From assembly GCA_027886175.1 (NCBI GenBank), contig JAJNNQ010000003.1, forward strand, positions 4,875,501-4,939,500: 64,000 nt of DNA, written 5' to 3'. Position 1 is the first letter of the stretch. Each line of letters opens with the position of its first letter. The DNA is from Phylloscopus collybita (lineage: Eukaryota > Chordata > Aves > Passeriformes > Phylloscopidae). The translations under genes were made by a program, and so were the position numbers. This document shows, one piece after another, positions 13,401 through 28,000 of this stretch. Under the pieces are notes generated by a model. It ran no database searches and was not told the origin of the DNA. It was given only the letters and a program-made list of their open reading frames with translations.

Positions 13401-16032
13401 CAGAGTGTTTTCTTTATAGTGATAATCGTGCAGCATCCAAGTATTTTTCTGGCATCATTTTTTAAGCCAAATTCTGGAGAAGTAAAATTTCAAACTGTCA
13501 AATACATTTCAACACCAGTATAAAAATTCTTCCTGGAAGCATTTTGGTGGCTGCTGTTTTTCTGATCCCCAGGCAGTTTGATTCTGTGGTAGTGGCTGGT
13601 AACATAACGTGCAGGTATTATCAAATACCTTGTTTTCCTGGGCAAAAAACAAAGGTGCCCACAACAAAAGAGAGAGAGTGTGTGTGTGTATCTATACACA
13701 GAAAGAGAAATACATATTTCTGTGGTGTATGAAGTAAAAAACAGCTCTTCCTGGCACACACCCTAATTATTAACGAGTTACATGATTCCTTTCAGATGTC
13801 CCTCAGTCAGAAAGTGGCTGCCCTGTCTCTGAGTACAGTGTGGAGATGACAGCTCCAGAAGAAGTGGTTTCTGAGGTGTACCACGGGCCTGAGCTGGAGT
13901 GCACCGTGAGCAGCCTCCTCCCCGGGGCTACCTACAGGTTCCGAGTGCGGGCGCTGAACGACGGCGGGGTACGTGCGCTGCCCCGGCCCCTTCTGGGTTG
14001 GGGTGCTCTCACTGCTGCTCCTGGGAGGGTCAGGGGGAGAGGGGCAAAAGAAAAAACCATGTGGTAAGTGCTTGAAAGGAACTTGGGAGGAACAGCTGCA
14101 GCTTTAGACCTGGGTCTCCTTTAAAAGGAGATTTTGGATATGATTTCGCTGGCCAGAATCAGCTGCTCCCAAATGTGCAAAATCCCTGCTGGAAGTCATA
14201 GCTGCTTGCAGGGAGGATTCTCTTTATCCTCAGTCTGTTGTATTTCCTTCTTTTTGTTCTAAATCTGAGGTGTGTAAGAACAAGAACTGCGGTTTCACAC
14301 AGGTGGTATGTTTTGAGGGAAACTCACATTCCTGGTGGGGTTTTTTTGTTTGTGTGTTTTTGTTCATTTGTTTGTTTGGTTTGGTTTGTTGTTTTTTTTT
14401 TTTTTTGGTTGTAATTTAAAAAAAATATGTGCTTTATAGATTCAATGAGGTTTTTTTTTTATTAAATGATTTCCTTGGAAGAAGTGCCTTCCCAAATACG
14501 TCAGAAATTCTGTCTGATGTCCATGGAGATCTGCAGAAAGATCTTTCCCTTTTTCATTCAGGTTTGGGTTGATTATACTTGCCTTTGTGTCATTCCAGTG
14601 GTGTTACATAAAGTCCCAACTAAACTACATGCATTGACGTGTTTCTCCCCAGGAAATCTTGATAACAAACATAACACAAAGGTTTAAAGCTATTCACTTA
14701 CAGGGAGAAATTCTGTTAAATTTTAACTTGAGTGTTAGAGAAATCTGCAAGACTGTTAAACTCCTAAAATACCCACTGTTTTGTTTTTGTGAAAAATTAA
14801 TTAAATGCACATGGAAAGACTAGATTTGCTTGCTGGAATGAAAGCCTGGTAGCTTTGAATATATGATACCTTGCCTTTTTTTTATTCTTTTTTTTTTTGG
14901 CTGAACAGTTGCAAAGCATTTCTGATTCCACCCTTTGTTAAATGAGGGCGCTGATTCTGGTTTGGCTGGGTTTTTCTACCGGGGCAAAATAGGGGAAGAT
15001 GTCCTTTAACCAGATTCTTCCTTGAAAACAGCAGAAGTCAATAAATGGCATTTTTTTGACATGTGCATTCTTTGTAAGACAAAGCAATCAGTGTTGGCCT
15101 TTCTTCGATGGCAGATACTGACATGTCTGCTGAGAAGTTTTCTGGGGTTCATCATTTCTGTGTTGTTTGGCCTTTTTGTAGTGCCTCATTTTTGTCGTGC
15201 TCACTAATACTGCATTACAAAATAAGTAAATATCAGTGTTTTTCCTCTAATTGCTTCCAAGTGAAGCTCCTTTGTTCTGAAGAACGATTTCTAATTAACT
15301 CAGGGATGTACTGAGAAAACTTCACTCTTCCACTCAGGAGGCCTCAGAAAGGCTGTTTCAGTGCTATCTCCTGTCCTTGCACTGCTGGCTGAAGCCAGCT
15401 TCCCAGACTGCTGAAAATTGGCTTTTTTTTTTTTTTTTTTTTTTTTTTGCTAATCTGCATTTAAATTATTCTCCTACCACGGGCTCAGAAGTTGCCTGAG
15501 CTGAGCTGCCCGTGGAGCGGAGCGTCCACGGCGTGTCCCTGCACGTTGTACCAGGCTGGGGCCCCAGCACATCCTGTCCTTTTACAAGTAACTTGGGGCT
15601 GGCATTTCATGTAAAAGAAGCTGGAAGTGGACTCCAGTGTGTGCTTTGCTTTTGCTGTGCTCCTCTTTGTATCTGTGAGAAGCCCTGTTATGATACGTGA
15701 ACACACTGTGCTAAGGTAAGGCAGAGGGACACAAAGTGTTCCTCTGTTACTGTGTGCTCGTTCTCACTTTTGGGCAAATTGGAGGTGATTTCTGCTTTCA
15801 TGAGCACTTGCTGCCACACAGGAGGATGCACAAAGGATGTACACCCTCCCTCTGCTTGTTCCTGAGCTCACCTCACACTTCAGCTCTGAGTCATTTGTGT
15901 GGTCTCATCGTGAGCTCTGGTGTTTGGTGCCAGGTGTTGGAAGCCCAGTCTGTCTTTGAGAAAGTTTAGTGTGCTGGAGAAGTTCATGTGCTGTTCTTGG
16001 AAAGCTCTTGAGGGCTTTGAGATGGGTTTACA

Positions 16033-16083
<51 letters not shown>

Positions 16084-19000
16084 CTTGTTCCCCTCCAGTA
16101 CGGGCCGTATTCGGAGGCGGCGGAGGTCACCACAGCAGCAGGGCCACCAGGCCAGTGCAGAGCCCCTTCCCTGTCCTTCCTGTCTGACACACGAGTCCTG
16201 GTCAGCTGGGAGGTAAGTCAGCTGCCTTGCTTGTTTGATGCCACCTTGCTTAGCCAAAGCAGTATGCTCACCACAGAACTCAAAAATGAGTTTGAGAGCT
16301 GGCTACTGGTCTGGAGCTATCTTTTTATGCAAGGAAACCCTGTGCAGAAACTATTCCGTTGTAGAAAATCATCTTCTCTGCTTTGCTCTGAAGAATTACA
16401 CAAAGTTGGTCACAAGTCTTCCAGACCAGGCCTCTTGCACTGGCATCAGATGTTACAAGTGCTCTCTGCAAGGTTTTAGAATGTCAGCATGTTCTCAGTT
16501 GGAATTACAAAAACAAATATTTGATTTTAGCTGAAACTGGGGTATCTGATACGAAATTAACTCTCCATAAATGCTTACAATATAGGGCTTTTTCCCTCCT
16601 CAAAAATTGTTTGTCTCTTCCCCAAATATTTACTTTCCTTTTAGTCTGTGTGCATTCCTCCTCTGTTCTCCAGCATCTCAGGCACTGGGCTCCAGATAAG
16701 TGTTAGCTGAAGTACTATGGGGATGATTAAAGAAAAAATGTTGTGTAACTAAGGAAGAAAAGAAAGGATGTTACCATAAATAATACTGTGATGTGGTTCA
16801 GTGGGGCTGTAGTTCTGCCACAGATTTTCAGTGAAAATCTAGCAGCCATTCCAGCCCTGCTTCTTTTGGGCTCCTCCTCAAAACAATGCCCCCATTGAGA
16901 AAGAAGCCTCTGACATTCACAAGATGCTCAAATAAATTGTCCTAACAACATACCTAGATACAAACATGATTTGCATTTTAATTTCATAACAAACAGATGT
17001 ATTTGATGCAATTTTGGACTATTAATTTTTTTTGCAACTAGAAATCATATTGAACTTTCAAATGTTACCTTTTAATGGTCAGGGATTTGCTCTCCCCAGC
17101 TATGAAGCAGTGGTTCTGGTAAGTTCTCTACTTATTTGAATGATATATTTGTTTATTCTAGCTAAAAATGCAGCTGTGGTTTGCAGTGGTTATGTTTTCT
17201 TAAAGAGTGTCATCTTTTGACTGATACAAACAAGAAGGAAAAACAGTGAAGCACTGTGGAGTGTGGCTAGAGAGCACACTGTGGTGCCTATTATGATGCT
17301 TTTTTTTTTTTTTTTTACACATTGTTCTGAAATCTGGATAAGGGCTCTGAATGTTCCTACTCAAACAGCTGGAAGCTCTGAGGCAGAGTCAGAGAAGCCC
17401 CTTGCCACCCCTGTGCAGGATGTTTGCTGTGGTGTGCAGCAAGGCTGCAACATCCTTGCACTGGACTTTACATCTTGCCTGTCAAAACCACAAAGTCCTG
17501 GTAGGCCACACTTGTGCAGGCAGAGCAGTGCTTCCCTGAGCTGCTTCAGGCCACACAGTACAGCTCTAGGTAGTTCTGTTAAAAAAACGAAATATTTTGG
17601 TTTGGGAACCGTGCTGTTTTGCCTGTATTGGCTCATCTCCAGCACATTCAGGTGCTGAATTTGTGTTGCCCTAAATAAAGGGATTGCTGGGGATATGTGG
17701 AAGAGGACAGGTTTAGATTAGATATTGAGAAGAAATTCTATATTGTGAAGGTGGTGAGACACTAAAACAGTTTGCCCAGAGAAGCTGTGGCTGCCCCATC
17801 CCTTGGAAGTGTTCAAGGCCAGGTTGGATGGGGCTGGGAGCAGCCTGGTGTGATGAAGGTGTCCTGCCCATGGCAGGGGGTGGAATGAGGTGATCTTGAA
17901 GGTCCCTTTCAACCCCAAACCGTTTGATGATTCTGTGATCCAGTGGGACTCTCACTGTGGGTGTGAATGTGCCAGGATATCCACACTCCCAGGTCCATTC
18001 TGGGACTGATGGGTGACTTCCAAGGAGAACCTCAGGCCAGCTCCTCCCTTGCTGAGGTGGTTCTTTTCTCAGCACGTGAGTGACTGCTTCAGGCTCCAAG
18101 GCCAGGGCTTCCAGAGCTGTGTTTTGATCTCTCAACTAGGCTGCACGAGATTGATGCTTTTTTTATGTTCTCCACGGTTGAGTTTCTGCCAAGCCAGTGG
18201 AGAAACAATTTATTCCTGAGTGTCCTGATGGAAAGCAAAGTAGCTGCGTACACTCACTCATTTCTCTGAATTTCAATCAGGTAATTTTTGTGCAGAATTG
18301 TCCTGTTTCAGTAACCTCTTAGGGAACATTAACTCAGTACATTTCCATTTGCAGCAGTAATGGTGTATTAATTTAAAAATAAGGGTGGTTATTGGGTTTT
18401 TTTTTCCATGTACTTTATTCCTTCCCCAGCGAAACGCAGCGATCCGAAGTGCTCGTTTCTGAACTGAACCACATAAATATTTGTGTTGCAGAGTCCTGAA
18501 TGTTCTGGTACTGACATCTCTGAATACAGATTAGAGTGGGGAGAAGAGGAGCAATCTCTACAGCTTGCATACAGTGGCACAGAGACCTGCTTTGAAATCG
18601 GTGACTTGTCAGCAGCAGCGCATTACTGCTGCAGGCTACAGGTATGGCAGGGCTGCATGCATTGCCCTCTGAGATCCAAACAGAGCTCCCTTCCACTGCT
18701 GTTCTTGCTTTTAATCATTAGTCCCCTCTGAAGTTACGTGCTCTGTAAGGCAGGAGGAATGCACATTTATTTTAAGCAATACAGACTGGTGTGCTACTTG
18801 AAGATTGCTCTTGTGTTTCGTTGCTTTCGGTGACTAATGCTTGTAACAGCCACCTTGCCCTCTGACACCAGAACAAAGTGGTAATGGTCCAGACAATTTA
18901 AAAGAAAGGGATAAAAAAAGTCATTTTCTTCATGGGAAGGAGAGGTAAATCTCTAGATATAATAGTACCACCCAACTGGATAGTGAGGATTTCCCTGGCT

Positions 19001-22000
19001 TAAATAATGAATTCCAGCGTCTGCCTAATTTATCAAGTAAGGCAAAGCAGCTGAGTAAATTCCTGTGTGTACAGGAGATGGTACCTGCCAGAAAAGTGAG
19101 TTCCCATCTTTGCCATTTTGCCTCTCAGACTTGTGAGACTGGATCTCATATATAGAGTCTCTGCATGATTTCTTTTTCTTTCATCTCTTTATCTCCTATA
19201 ATTTTCAGTAAAAAGTAGCAGTTAAAATACATTTTGTATATCCGTATGAAAGTAAAAAAACCAGGACTTTTCATCCTTTATGTCTCCTGATAAATAAGTG
19301 GAAGGTAAAGCAATTGGGAGTGAAGTAAAAATATTCTACCTAATATACTCTTCTTCCACAAGATATATTTGTATGTGAAGACAGAACACCACCACTAATC
19401 CAACCCAAATACCCACCCAGCTGGTAACATGTGGACCACCCAGGGTAATTTCTTTGATCGAGGACAACATGCTTCTGTTGAGTGTTTCCTTCTTGTAGTT
19501 TTTCTTTAAACAGGAGATTGATTTTTTTTTTTTTTTTTAATTTTTTGGGGGAAGAAGGTTTGGAGGAGCTGGCCAGCAGCCCAATAGCTCAGGCCCCACA
19601 GCTCCAAGTGCACTCAAATGTATTTTGTGTCTTGGCCAGAGCTGGTCTGTACCTTGCTCTGGCACTGTGGGGGAAGGAGAAAGAGGGAATGTTTGAGTGG
19701 CTGGGAGGTGTGAGCCAGAAAGTGCCTCTTGTTTCTGCAAGAGGGAGAGCATTCAGCATCTGCTGGGCAGGGAGGTGACTCCTGAGACCACTGCTGTGGG
19801 GAGCCCAAGGAAAATTTTGTGTTAAAAATGGAAACAGCCAGCTGTATGGCATCTTTGATTTCCAGTGGGTGCTTATTTCAGACTACCTGCCACAAAAATG
19901 TTGCACAAATCTGCTCAGTTTTTAATGCAGCCAGTATAAATGAATGCATAGGCAGAAGTTACAGGAAGGGCACAACAGCGAGGAGATATTTTATTGAAGT
20001 CCATCAGTGACTCAGGTATTACTTTTTAGAGAGCTTCATCATCTGGATCTGATCCTCTGTGTTACGTGGAGAAGAATTTCTTACAAGATACACTGTAATC
20101 TTCAAGCAATTACACAAAAATCTCCCCACAAAGCAGATAGAACAGACAAAGAAAGGAAGTTAAATAGCGTCTGAAATTTTAGTTTATTTTATTTGTTACC
20201 AGCTTTAACAGAAAAATTTCCTTTTTAAAAATAAAGATACCCCTAACCACATTTATTCAGCCTTCTAATAAACACACAATATTGCTGTCTCAATCTACAG
20301 TAACTCAATAAAAAAGAGAATTGAGGCATATCTAACTGCAGAGCAGACAGTTGCCTTTACTGTTGCTTTACCTTTTTTTCCTGTAATGAATATTCCTGAA
20401 AACAGGCTTCTGCAAAGGGAAATATTGTGTCATTTGGGGGTGGCAGGGGAAAGCAGCTAGGCAGCAAAGCCCCATCATTTATGGTGATGAGATTGTCCAA
20501 TAAAGCAGTTAAAAAACACCACTGACAATAAATTGCTTGGAGCAAGATACAAATGGCCAAACACTGGTTTAGAGGCAAGACAAATCATCATTGGCAGAGC
20601 ACAAAACAGGGCTCACTTCTAACAGCTCCAGGAGCTCTGCACTAAATAGAAGATTTCCCCGGAGCAGGATTTGTTTTGAAGGGCTTTTTAAAGGCTGACA
20701 AATGTAACTTTATTATCTCTTTCTTCAATTGAACAAAACGTCTCCTGGAAGAACAGAACATGGCTTTGTGTTTGTATTATGCAGAGCAGAAATAAGTTAT
20801 TCACTGCAGTTAAGCATAGATTAGAAATCAGACAATTGTTTGATGTGTCCTGTCATTGCCATCAGAGTCCTGCTGGCAACATTGTAAGCCTGGATTTTTG
20901 AATTAATTGTAACCTGATGGGAGACTGTGGGCTAACTTTTCCAAATGAAAAGGAAATGTGGAGGGCGCTGGGCAGCATCAAAGCTGTTTCTGGAGGTCTG
21001 TGCTTTCTGGCCTCCTGTAGTTTCCCCTGTACCATGTTCTGTAAGCTCTCCCTGTACCCTGTGTGCAGGCAGGATGCTGGGCTGTGTCAGGAGGAGCCCA
21101 GCAAGCAGATCCAGGGAAGGTGGTATTGCCCATTACATGCCATTCCCAACGACCTGGAATGCTGCATCCAGTGTGGCTCCAGGCTGAAACAGGGATGTTC
21201 AGATAAGATATAAAGGAAAAAATATCACTCTGCAGGCAATTAAGGGTCTAACAGTGCTCCAGAGGAGCTGTGCAGTATGCATACCTGGAATTTTTCAAGA
21301 TCCAACTGGAAAAAAAGCCTGAGCAACCTGGTGTGCATTGCCTGACCCTGGCTGGAGTAGCAGGTTAGAAGAGATGAATCCCACAGTCCCTTCCAGCCTG
21401 CATGGTTCTGTGATTGAGTTTATAATAATCCTGAGAAGGTAACATCAGTCACTCCCTAGGCAATTCCAGTGCAAATGGAACAGCTTTTGCCACTGGCTGA
21501 GCATCAGCTGGTAAAACCCCAGGCCTGTACAACTGTGCAACGTTAGGGCTTGCAAAGACAACAGCCTCTAATTAATGAGCAGAAAGGGGCCAGGTTTTGA
21601 AACTTGGTTTCCACTGGGATTCAGGATCTAGGATTTAGGATGAGAAGCTTGATAAATTGTTCCTCTCCTCTTTCGTGGGAGATACTGAGCTGTGTGGTTT
21701 AGTAGTGAATTATGACTTTTCTAACTTCAGTGATTCTGGGGAAATGTTGAGTCATAGGCTTAACGCCGTGCTGAGGTGCTATATTCTTATATCAGAAGCT
21801 TTTCAGCATCAAATTAGTTATCTGTTTTCCAAATTAGGAGCCAGGGTAGTTTTGAATAAGCCAAATATCCCTTATCTTTAGGGATATTTTGCTTGCATAA
21901 AGCATCTGTTGGGCCACCCTGCACTATACTGGGGACTTTTTCCTGGGGGGCTCAGTGATTTTGGGGTAGCTGGTTTGCTGATGTCACCTGTCACTGGCAC

Positions 22001-25000
22001 CATGACATGACATTTTCCCTTACTAACCAAAGCTTGCCACTGATAAAAAGGTTATTAAATATCTGTTAGGAAAAAGAGAACTAATCTCCAGTCTCTTTGA
22101 GACTGAGTGACAAAAGAAGATACTAATTCCCTAGGGGTAGCAGAGGTATGAGTCACGCTTTAGAGAGGAAGGCAGCAGTGCATACCCTCTGAAGAATTCA
22201 CGCAGCTCTTCCAGGCTGCACAGTTCATCATTATGAACTTGGTACACATGTGAAGGACAACATTGGTAAATATTTATTTTTTTTGTTTTCACACCCCAGG
22301 CCATTAACCAGGCTGGAGCTGGCCCCTACAGCGAGCTGGTGACCTGCAGAATCCCCGCATCCGTGCCTGATGCCGTCTCCGCCCTGTGTGTGCTGGAGGA
22401 CGAGCACGTGGGTGCCTGCCAGCCCTCACCCTCTGTGTGCCTTGTACTGAGCTGGGAAGAGCCCAGCAATAATGGGGCTGAGATCACATCCTACAACATC
22501 GACCTGGGAGACGTCAGCATCCCCGTGGGGAACGTGACCAGTCACGTCATCGAGGGCTTGCTGCCCGAGACCTCGTACCGGTGAGTTGGGGACAGGGCAC
22601 GGGGATCACACAGCTCAGCTTCACACAGGGAATGCTCCTGGCGTGGAGAGAGGCTTAAAATGCAAACCCACAACCCAAACAACCAGCCTAGGAGCACAGG
22701 AATCTGCAGTCATTCCTTGGTGGAATGGATTGTGGTAGTTCCTGTTCAAGTATTGTTCCCTCCCGCCTTTTTTCCTCTTTTCTGCTCTCCTTGCATTATC
22801 TCTGACCTCTCCTGCTTTTTGAGCTGCTCTGCTAAGGTAAAGGTAATAATAAATTTAAAAAGAAATAAATTTTAAAAATAAGAAATAATTAAAGTTACAA
22901 TGTTACATCTCGTGGTTTTTTTCAGCTCCTTAGAAGTACTGTTCCAAGGGATTAAATTATTGGCTTATTGATCCCTGAGCAGGGTTAGCAATTTTCACAC
23001 AATGAACTTTTATTTGTATAGCTGCAGCTATTTTTTGTCTCTGATATATGAAGATGAATGAAAAAAATGATCTGAATTTAGAAGAAATTTATATTGCTTC
23101 AGAGTCTAAATTGCGAAGTGGCATTGCCAAAATTTTATTAGTTTAATATTCAGGCTTATATGTTTTCTCCCTAATTGCTAATTAAGAAAGAAAAATGGCT
23201 CCATGCAGGCAATGAACAGCAATACAACAGAATATGTGACAAAGAAATTCTATTTTAAGTACTGTTCTAATAAAGACTGAAATTTGATCACAGAGTTGTA
23301 AAATTAGATATGTCACAGACTTGCTGTAGCATTTTTCTTTTCTTTTTACTTTGTATTCAAGGTCACAATCCTACAGGTCTTGTAAATGATGAGTTCATAT
23401 TTCAAATTTTATCCTGTGCCCAAGAAAAGAGAACGTGTTGTAGCAAGGATACAAATACATACAGAAGTGATTTCAAGTGAGGAGCACACATTGCTTACTC
23501 ACAGATCATTCATACAAAGTTGATGAGCTTGTCTGTGGATTGGTCACCCACCTGTGGAAGCGCAGTCTCATATTCCCTGGTTTCTCCTCAAATGTTTGTT
23601 CAGCCAAGACCCAAAAAAACTGAAAAGGGAACTTTGAGCAACTCACTCAAGATGGAATGTGCCATTTAAATTCTTCACCAAAGTCTTATTTCAGTCTCTT
23701 TTTGAGCTGATTCTTGATTGTCTACAGCTTCCTTAAGAGAAATGTCTTCTTCAAGGCTTAGAAATGGAGATTGTAATGATATCTTTCTCTTTTTCGCACT
23801 CTTAATTCATTATTTTGTAAAAAACACCATATTAAATCACACAGTTTCAGTCAAGGATTCGTCCTGTCTCTGGTCCAAGTGAAACAGCCAAAGCCACAAG
23901 CATTAACTGTTCTAAATATTGTTGTAAGACTTAAGTTCCTACCAAAAAAATCCTCACATGAAGAGCACAGAGCAGTGGATGGCTGATCAGAAGTAATAAT
24001 GTAGGAAAGCTCTTTTGTTGAATAAAATCAGAGAAAGAAACCCCAAACCTTAAATCTCATTCCTGTAAGGGAGGGCAACTGACTGCAGTTGGATTGCAAA
24101 TGCACCTCATCAATAGTTTGAAGTATTATTTTGCTAATCAAAAATAGGTTTGTCAAAGTGTTTGATCATTAACTTTTTCACTGATTTTTCTTATTCAAGC
24201 ATATCTTAACACCTGTCTTTGATCAGGGAATGGCTGCCCTGGTAAACAAACCCTCAAGGAACAGGATTATCAGGCTGTGTGCCAAACATTGGTGCCTTTT
24301 CTGCCCTCCCTGGCTGGATCAGAAGAATGTTTCAGAACACCACTGATCTCATTCTCTACATTGCTGCACTGATGAGTCTTCTTTTCATGTCAGTTTTGTT
24401 TAACACAACTTACTCTTCTCCCTCTCAAGTGTTTATTCCCTGCTGTGTTTAAAAACAGTGAACATATTTTTCCTAGACTAAACAAGCCAAGTACTACTGG
24501 GTTTGAAGCTCTGAACTCCCTTGCCAAAGTTTCAGCAGAATTTGAAGTAAATCATCAAAGGGTTTATATGTTTCAGTTGAGTTGGAATTCCACTGTCAAT
24601 GTTTTTGGCTATGGGAAACCAAAATTGAAAGCAAGTCTTGGTTATTATGAATCCAGCACGTCCAAAACTGGAAATTTGAACTGTTTTGGATAGAGGGTGA
24701 TTGTGAAAGCCTGTCCATGTGGGTCCACCCTGTTGGGGCTGTTAGCTTGGGTCTGGCACTGCTTTGCTTCCAGCTTCTCTGTGGGAATGGCCATAACTGG
24801 AGCAGCCCACACAGACTAACTCCAGGCTCTCTGCAGAGAAGGGCTCCAGGCTGGCAAGTTGGATGCTTTGTGTCTTAGCAGCAAATCCAACCAGCACACC
24901 ATGGGAAGGATTGACATCCCAAAATGCATTTAAGGCAGGAGGAAGTGGAAGGTGCCTCTGTCACCCTGCAAATGGCCATGGTCGGGCTGAGTCAAGGTGG

Positions 25001-28000
25001 ATTGCAGCTCAGGCACAGCCCAGCTCTGCTGCTGCAGAGAGCAGATGCCTCCCCAAAGCACTGTGTAAACATCCCTGCCTGGTGAGCAGCTGCAGAAGTA
25101 TGTCTGAGTTCTGCAGTCTCTCTGCTTTATTGACATAACCACGAAGCTCTGGAAACTCAGATTATAGGGTAATATACTTGGCCTGGTTTTCTGTGAACTG
25201 ATGTAACTAGGAGTGAGTTAATAAATATTCCACAATAAATAAGTATTCAACAGTCACAGAAACACCAATTTTCTATTACTCTCTGTTCCCAAGCTTCACT
25301 TAACACATTCCAGAGATAATTGTGTTCTGCTGTTGAGATACTTCACTGCAAAACAACTTCCAATTTTTAAGAATGCTTCTTCTCCTCTGAAGTTACTCAG
25401 TGTACAGAAATATATAGTAGCATTATGAAATTTTAATAGCAACACTTAATTTGGTTTAGGAATAAAAATTCTATAAATATTTCAGATTTTTAAACCATAT
25501 CAAGTAAAAGATCATCCAAGATGGAGAGAAAAATTCATGTGGATGCTCAAATTAGCAAAGTTTAAGCAGGCTATAAAACAAAATATATTTCAGAGTGTAA
25601 AGTTAAGTCTTCTTCCAGGAGTCTGGAGTGGGTGTTTGTGGGGCAGTGTGTGATTGCTGTTCATCGTGTCCAGGCTGCTGCTGGTGGTGGAGGATGCTGC
25701 TTCCCCTCCCCTTTGGAAGTCCATGGCATTTTAACTCCCACAGGTTTCCACAAGCACATGTATTGCAACTGATGGCATTCCTCTTATGGGAACGAGGGAA
25801 TCAAAATCTTCTCATGTCAGACTCTAAAGTTAATTCAAAAGTTGATTTTCCAGTTTGTTGGAATACTATACGAAGGATTTTGTGACCAATCTGAAAATAG
25901 CATCCTGTTTACTGTGTTTATTTCCCTGGGTCAAGAATCTTTTAAGAGAGAATGGTCTGTTAAAGATCATTTTGTGGTTTCTAAATTTGCCTGGTCTAAT
26001 TTACGTTTTTTTCTTTCTAAACGTTTGAAAGTTGTAGTGGGAAAATGTGAGAATGAATACAAACATTATTGGTCCAGAATCTGCAGAATTAGGTACTATT
26101 CTTATATACAGTCTTTACATTTTCAAAAAACTTGCTGTAAAATTGTGATTGTCAAATTGTTAAACCATCTTTCTTTCCAAGAGGATGTTTGGGCTATTTT
26201 CACTTAGAAACCATTAGTGGAAAAGTTGAAAGGAATTCAGGGAGTGCTTTTACTGCAAATAGTTCTACTTGTCTACTATACTTGTACATGAAAATAAAGA
26301 GGTAATTTTTTTCCAGTACCAGTTATGGAAACAACAGTTGGTTTTCACTTCATTGTGGATGTTCTCTTGCCCACCCTGGCTGTGCCACCCAGCTGGAAAA
26401 GCTCACTGGGACACTAAAGGGACACTAAAAAGCACCTGAGCTGGAGCAGAGATGGTGCAGTACAAGGTGCTCTCCCCACACCATCTGCTCTCCCCCCTTC
26501 TCCACATGGTCCTTTCTCCCTTTTCTGTTTCCCTTCTTCCTTCTCCCCTTCCCTTTGGACTTCCCAGGGCCTGGTACCCACTGAGCAGGCACTGCTGGTG
26601 TTGACAGGGAGGTGACACCTGGCTTTGGGTTGCACTGCCATGTGCACAGGAAACAGAGAATTAGTTGTTTTTGTGTGTGTCTGATGGAGCTCAGGCCCTG
26701 GGAATGATAGAGGCAATTTGCAGAGCTTTCTGGTGGTGCAATCAGCACCAAGGAGTGGCCACATCAGCCGTGTTAGAGTCGAATAAATCAGTTCCTGCTT
26801 TCCCGGTGTCATCGTTCGTTTTTAAGGATGCCTGTCTCTATTTTAAGGCTTAAGAGTTTCCATCAGTCTTACTGTGCTCCAGAGTCACAAGGGGAGTGTG
26901 TGTATGTGCATGTTTGTGTGTGTCAGAAGGGGGGAGCAAGAACCCTGTGCAGCAGAGGAGAGCAAGAAAAAAAAAAAAAAAGAATGAAGGGACACGTTTT
27001 TGCCTTGTGCAAATACCTGGCATGTGTATAACTAAAAAGTCTGGTGTTGGAGAGAGATTAATTTCACTGCTTGTTTTCAGGTGTGGTGGCTGCCAGTTGG
27101 AAACCAGCTGAAGTTGTTACAATGCCTGAGGAGAAGAGAGGCTTTGTTGTTACTGGGATTTTAAGTAATACCAAACAAAAGGATATATACTCTAGAGCAT
27201 GTTGCTGTAATCCATCCACCAAAGCAGTAGTAGCATTTTGTAATATAGCTGTTACTGTGTATGTGCACATGCTAATGGATAGCTTGCTAGAATCCAGTGA
27301 AAATACAGCCAGGCTTCGTTTTTTTTTTTATTGGAAATACCATTAAATATTGGTGTGATGACTCTTCAGTCTAAAGCAAACTAGTAACATAATATGAAGT
27401 AGATTTATGCTTGTATTTATTACACTTCTTCAGATACTAGAAAAGCCTTTTGCTCTTTCTGTCTGAAATGCTTGCAAGCCAGCAGTTGAAGAGGAGGCTC
27501 CCACTTGATCTTTGTGCCATCCACCCTTAGGGAGGAAGAGGAGTGTGATAAGGTGGTCAGGATGCATTTCCTGAAGCCAGAAGGAAGGTTAAAGGGAAGA
27601 TGCAGCTCCACACCCAGCAATACATTACCCCTGTTAATGGCTGGGCCAATAAACAGAGTTTTAAGCACACATTTGCCTGTGACTGTACACACACTGCATT
27701 CTCAGTGTGCAGTGGCTTTAGCTACCTAATCAATAGACCAGACTTCATTATTTTGCAATATGTTTATTAACAATGTAACCTTTTATGTTCTTGAAAAGCA
27801 GAAAATACAGTTTTGGGGGTTTTTTTTCCAATGGGGGGAGTACTCTCTAGAGAACTTTTTTCCCTATTCCTTTAACACATTCTTTTCCTGATGGTAGAGC
27901 TGAAAATTTGCTGTTCAAAGCAAAGTAATTTTTCATACGTTGTTTGTATGAACTAGGATCACTTTATGTTCTTCAGTCAAAATAAGTAGCTTTGCCAAGC

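Larger units (their letters stand above)
13969..16098 (+). other. FNDC3B: Intron 8 (2.1 kb)
   Basis: Non-coding, with T/G-rich tracts (about 14338-14412), a T26 run and an (AAT)15 repeat ending 16 bp before the acceptor of exon 9. No mobile element is recognised. Confidence 0.9.

Noticed and set aside
24445..24693. 82-codon frame in intron 11
   Set aside because: No FN3 signature, wrong frame relation to the neighbouring exons, and no acceptor and donor pair around it.
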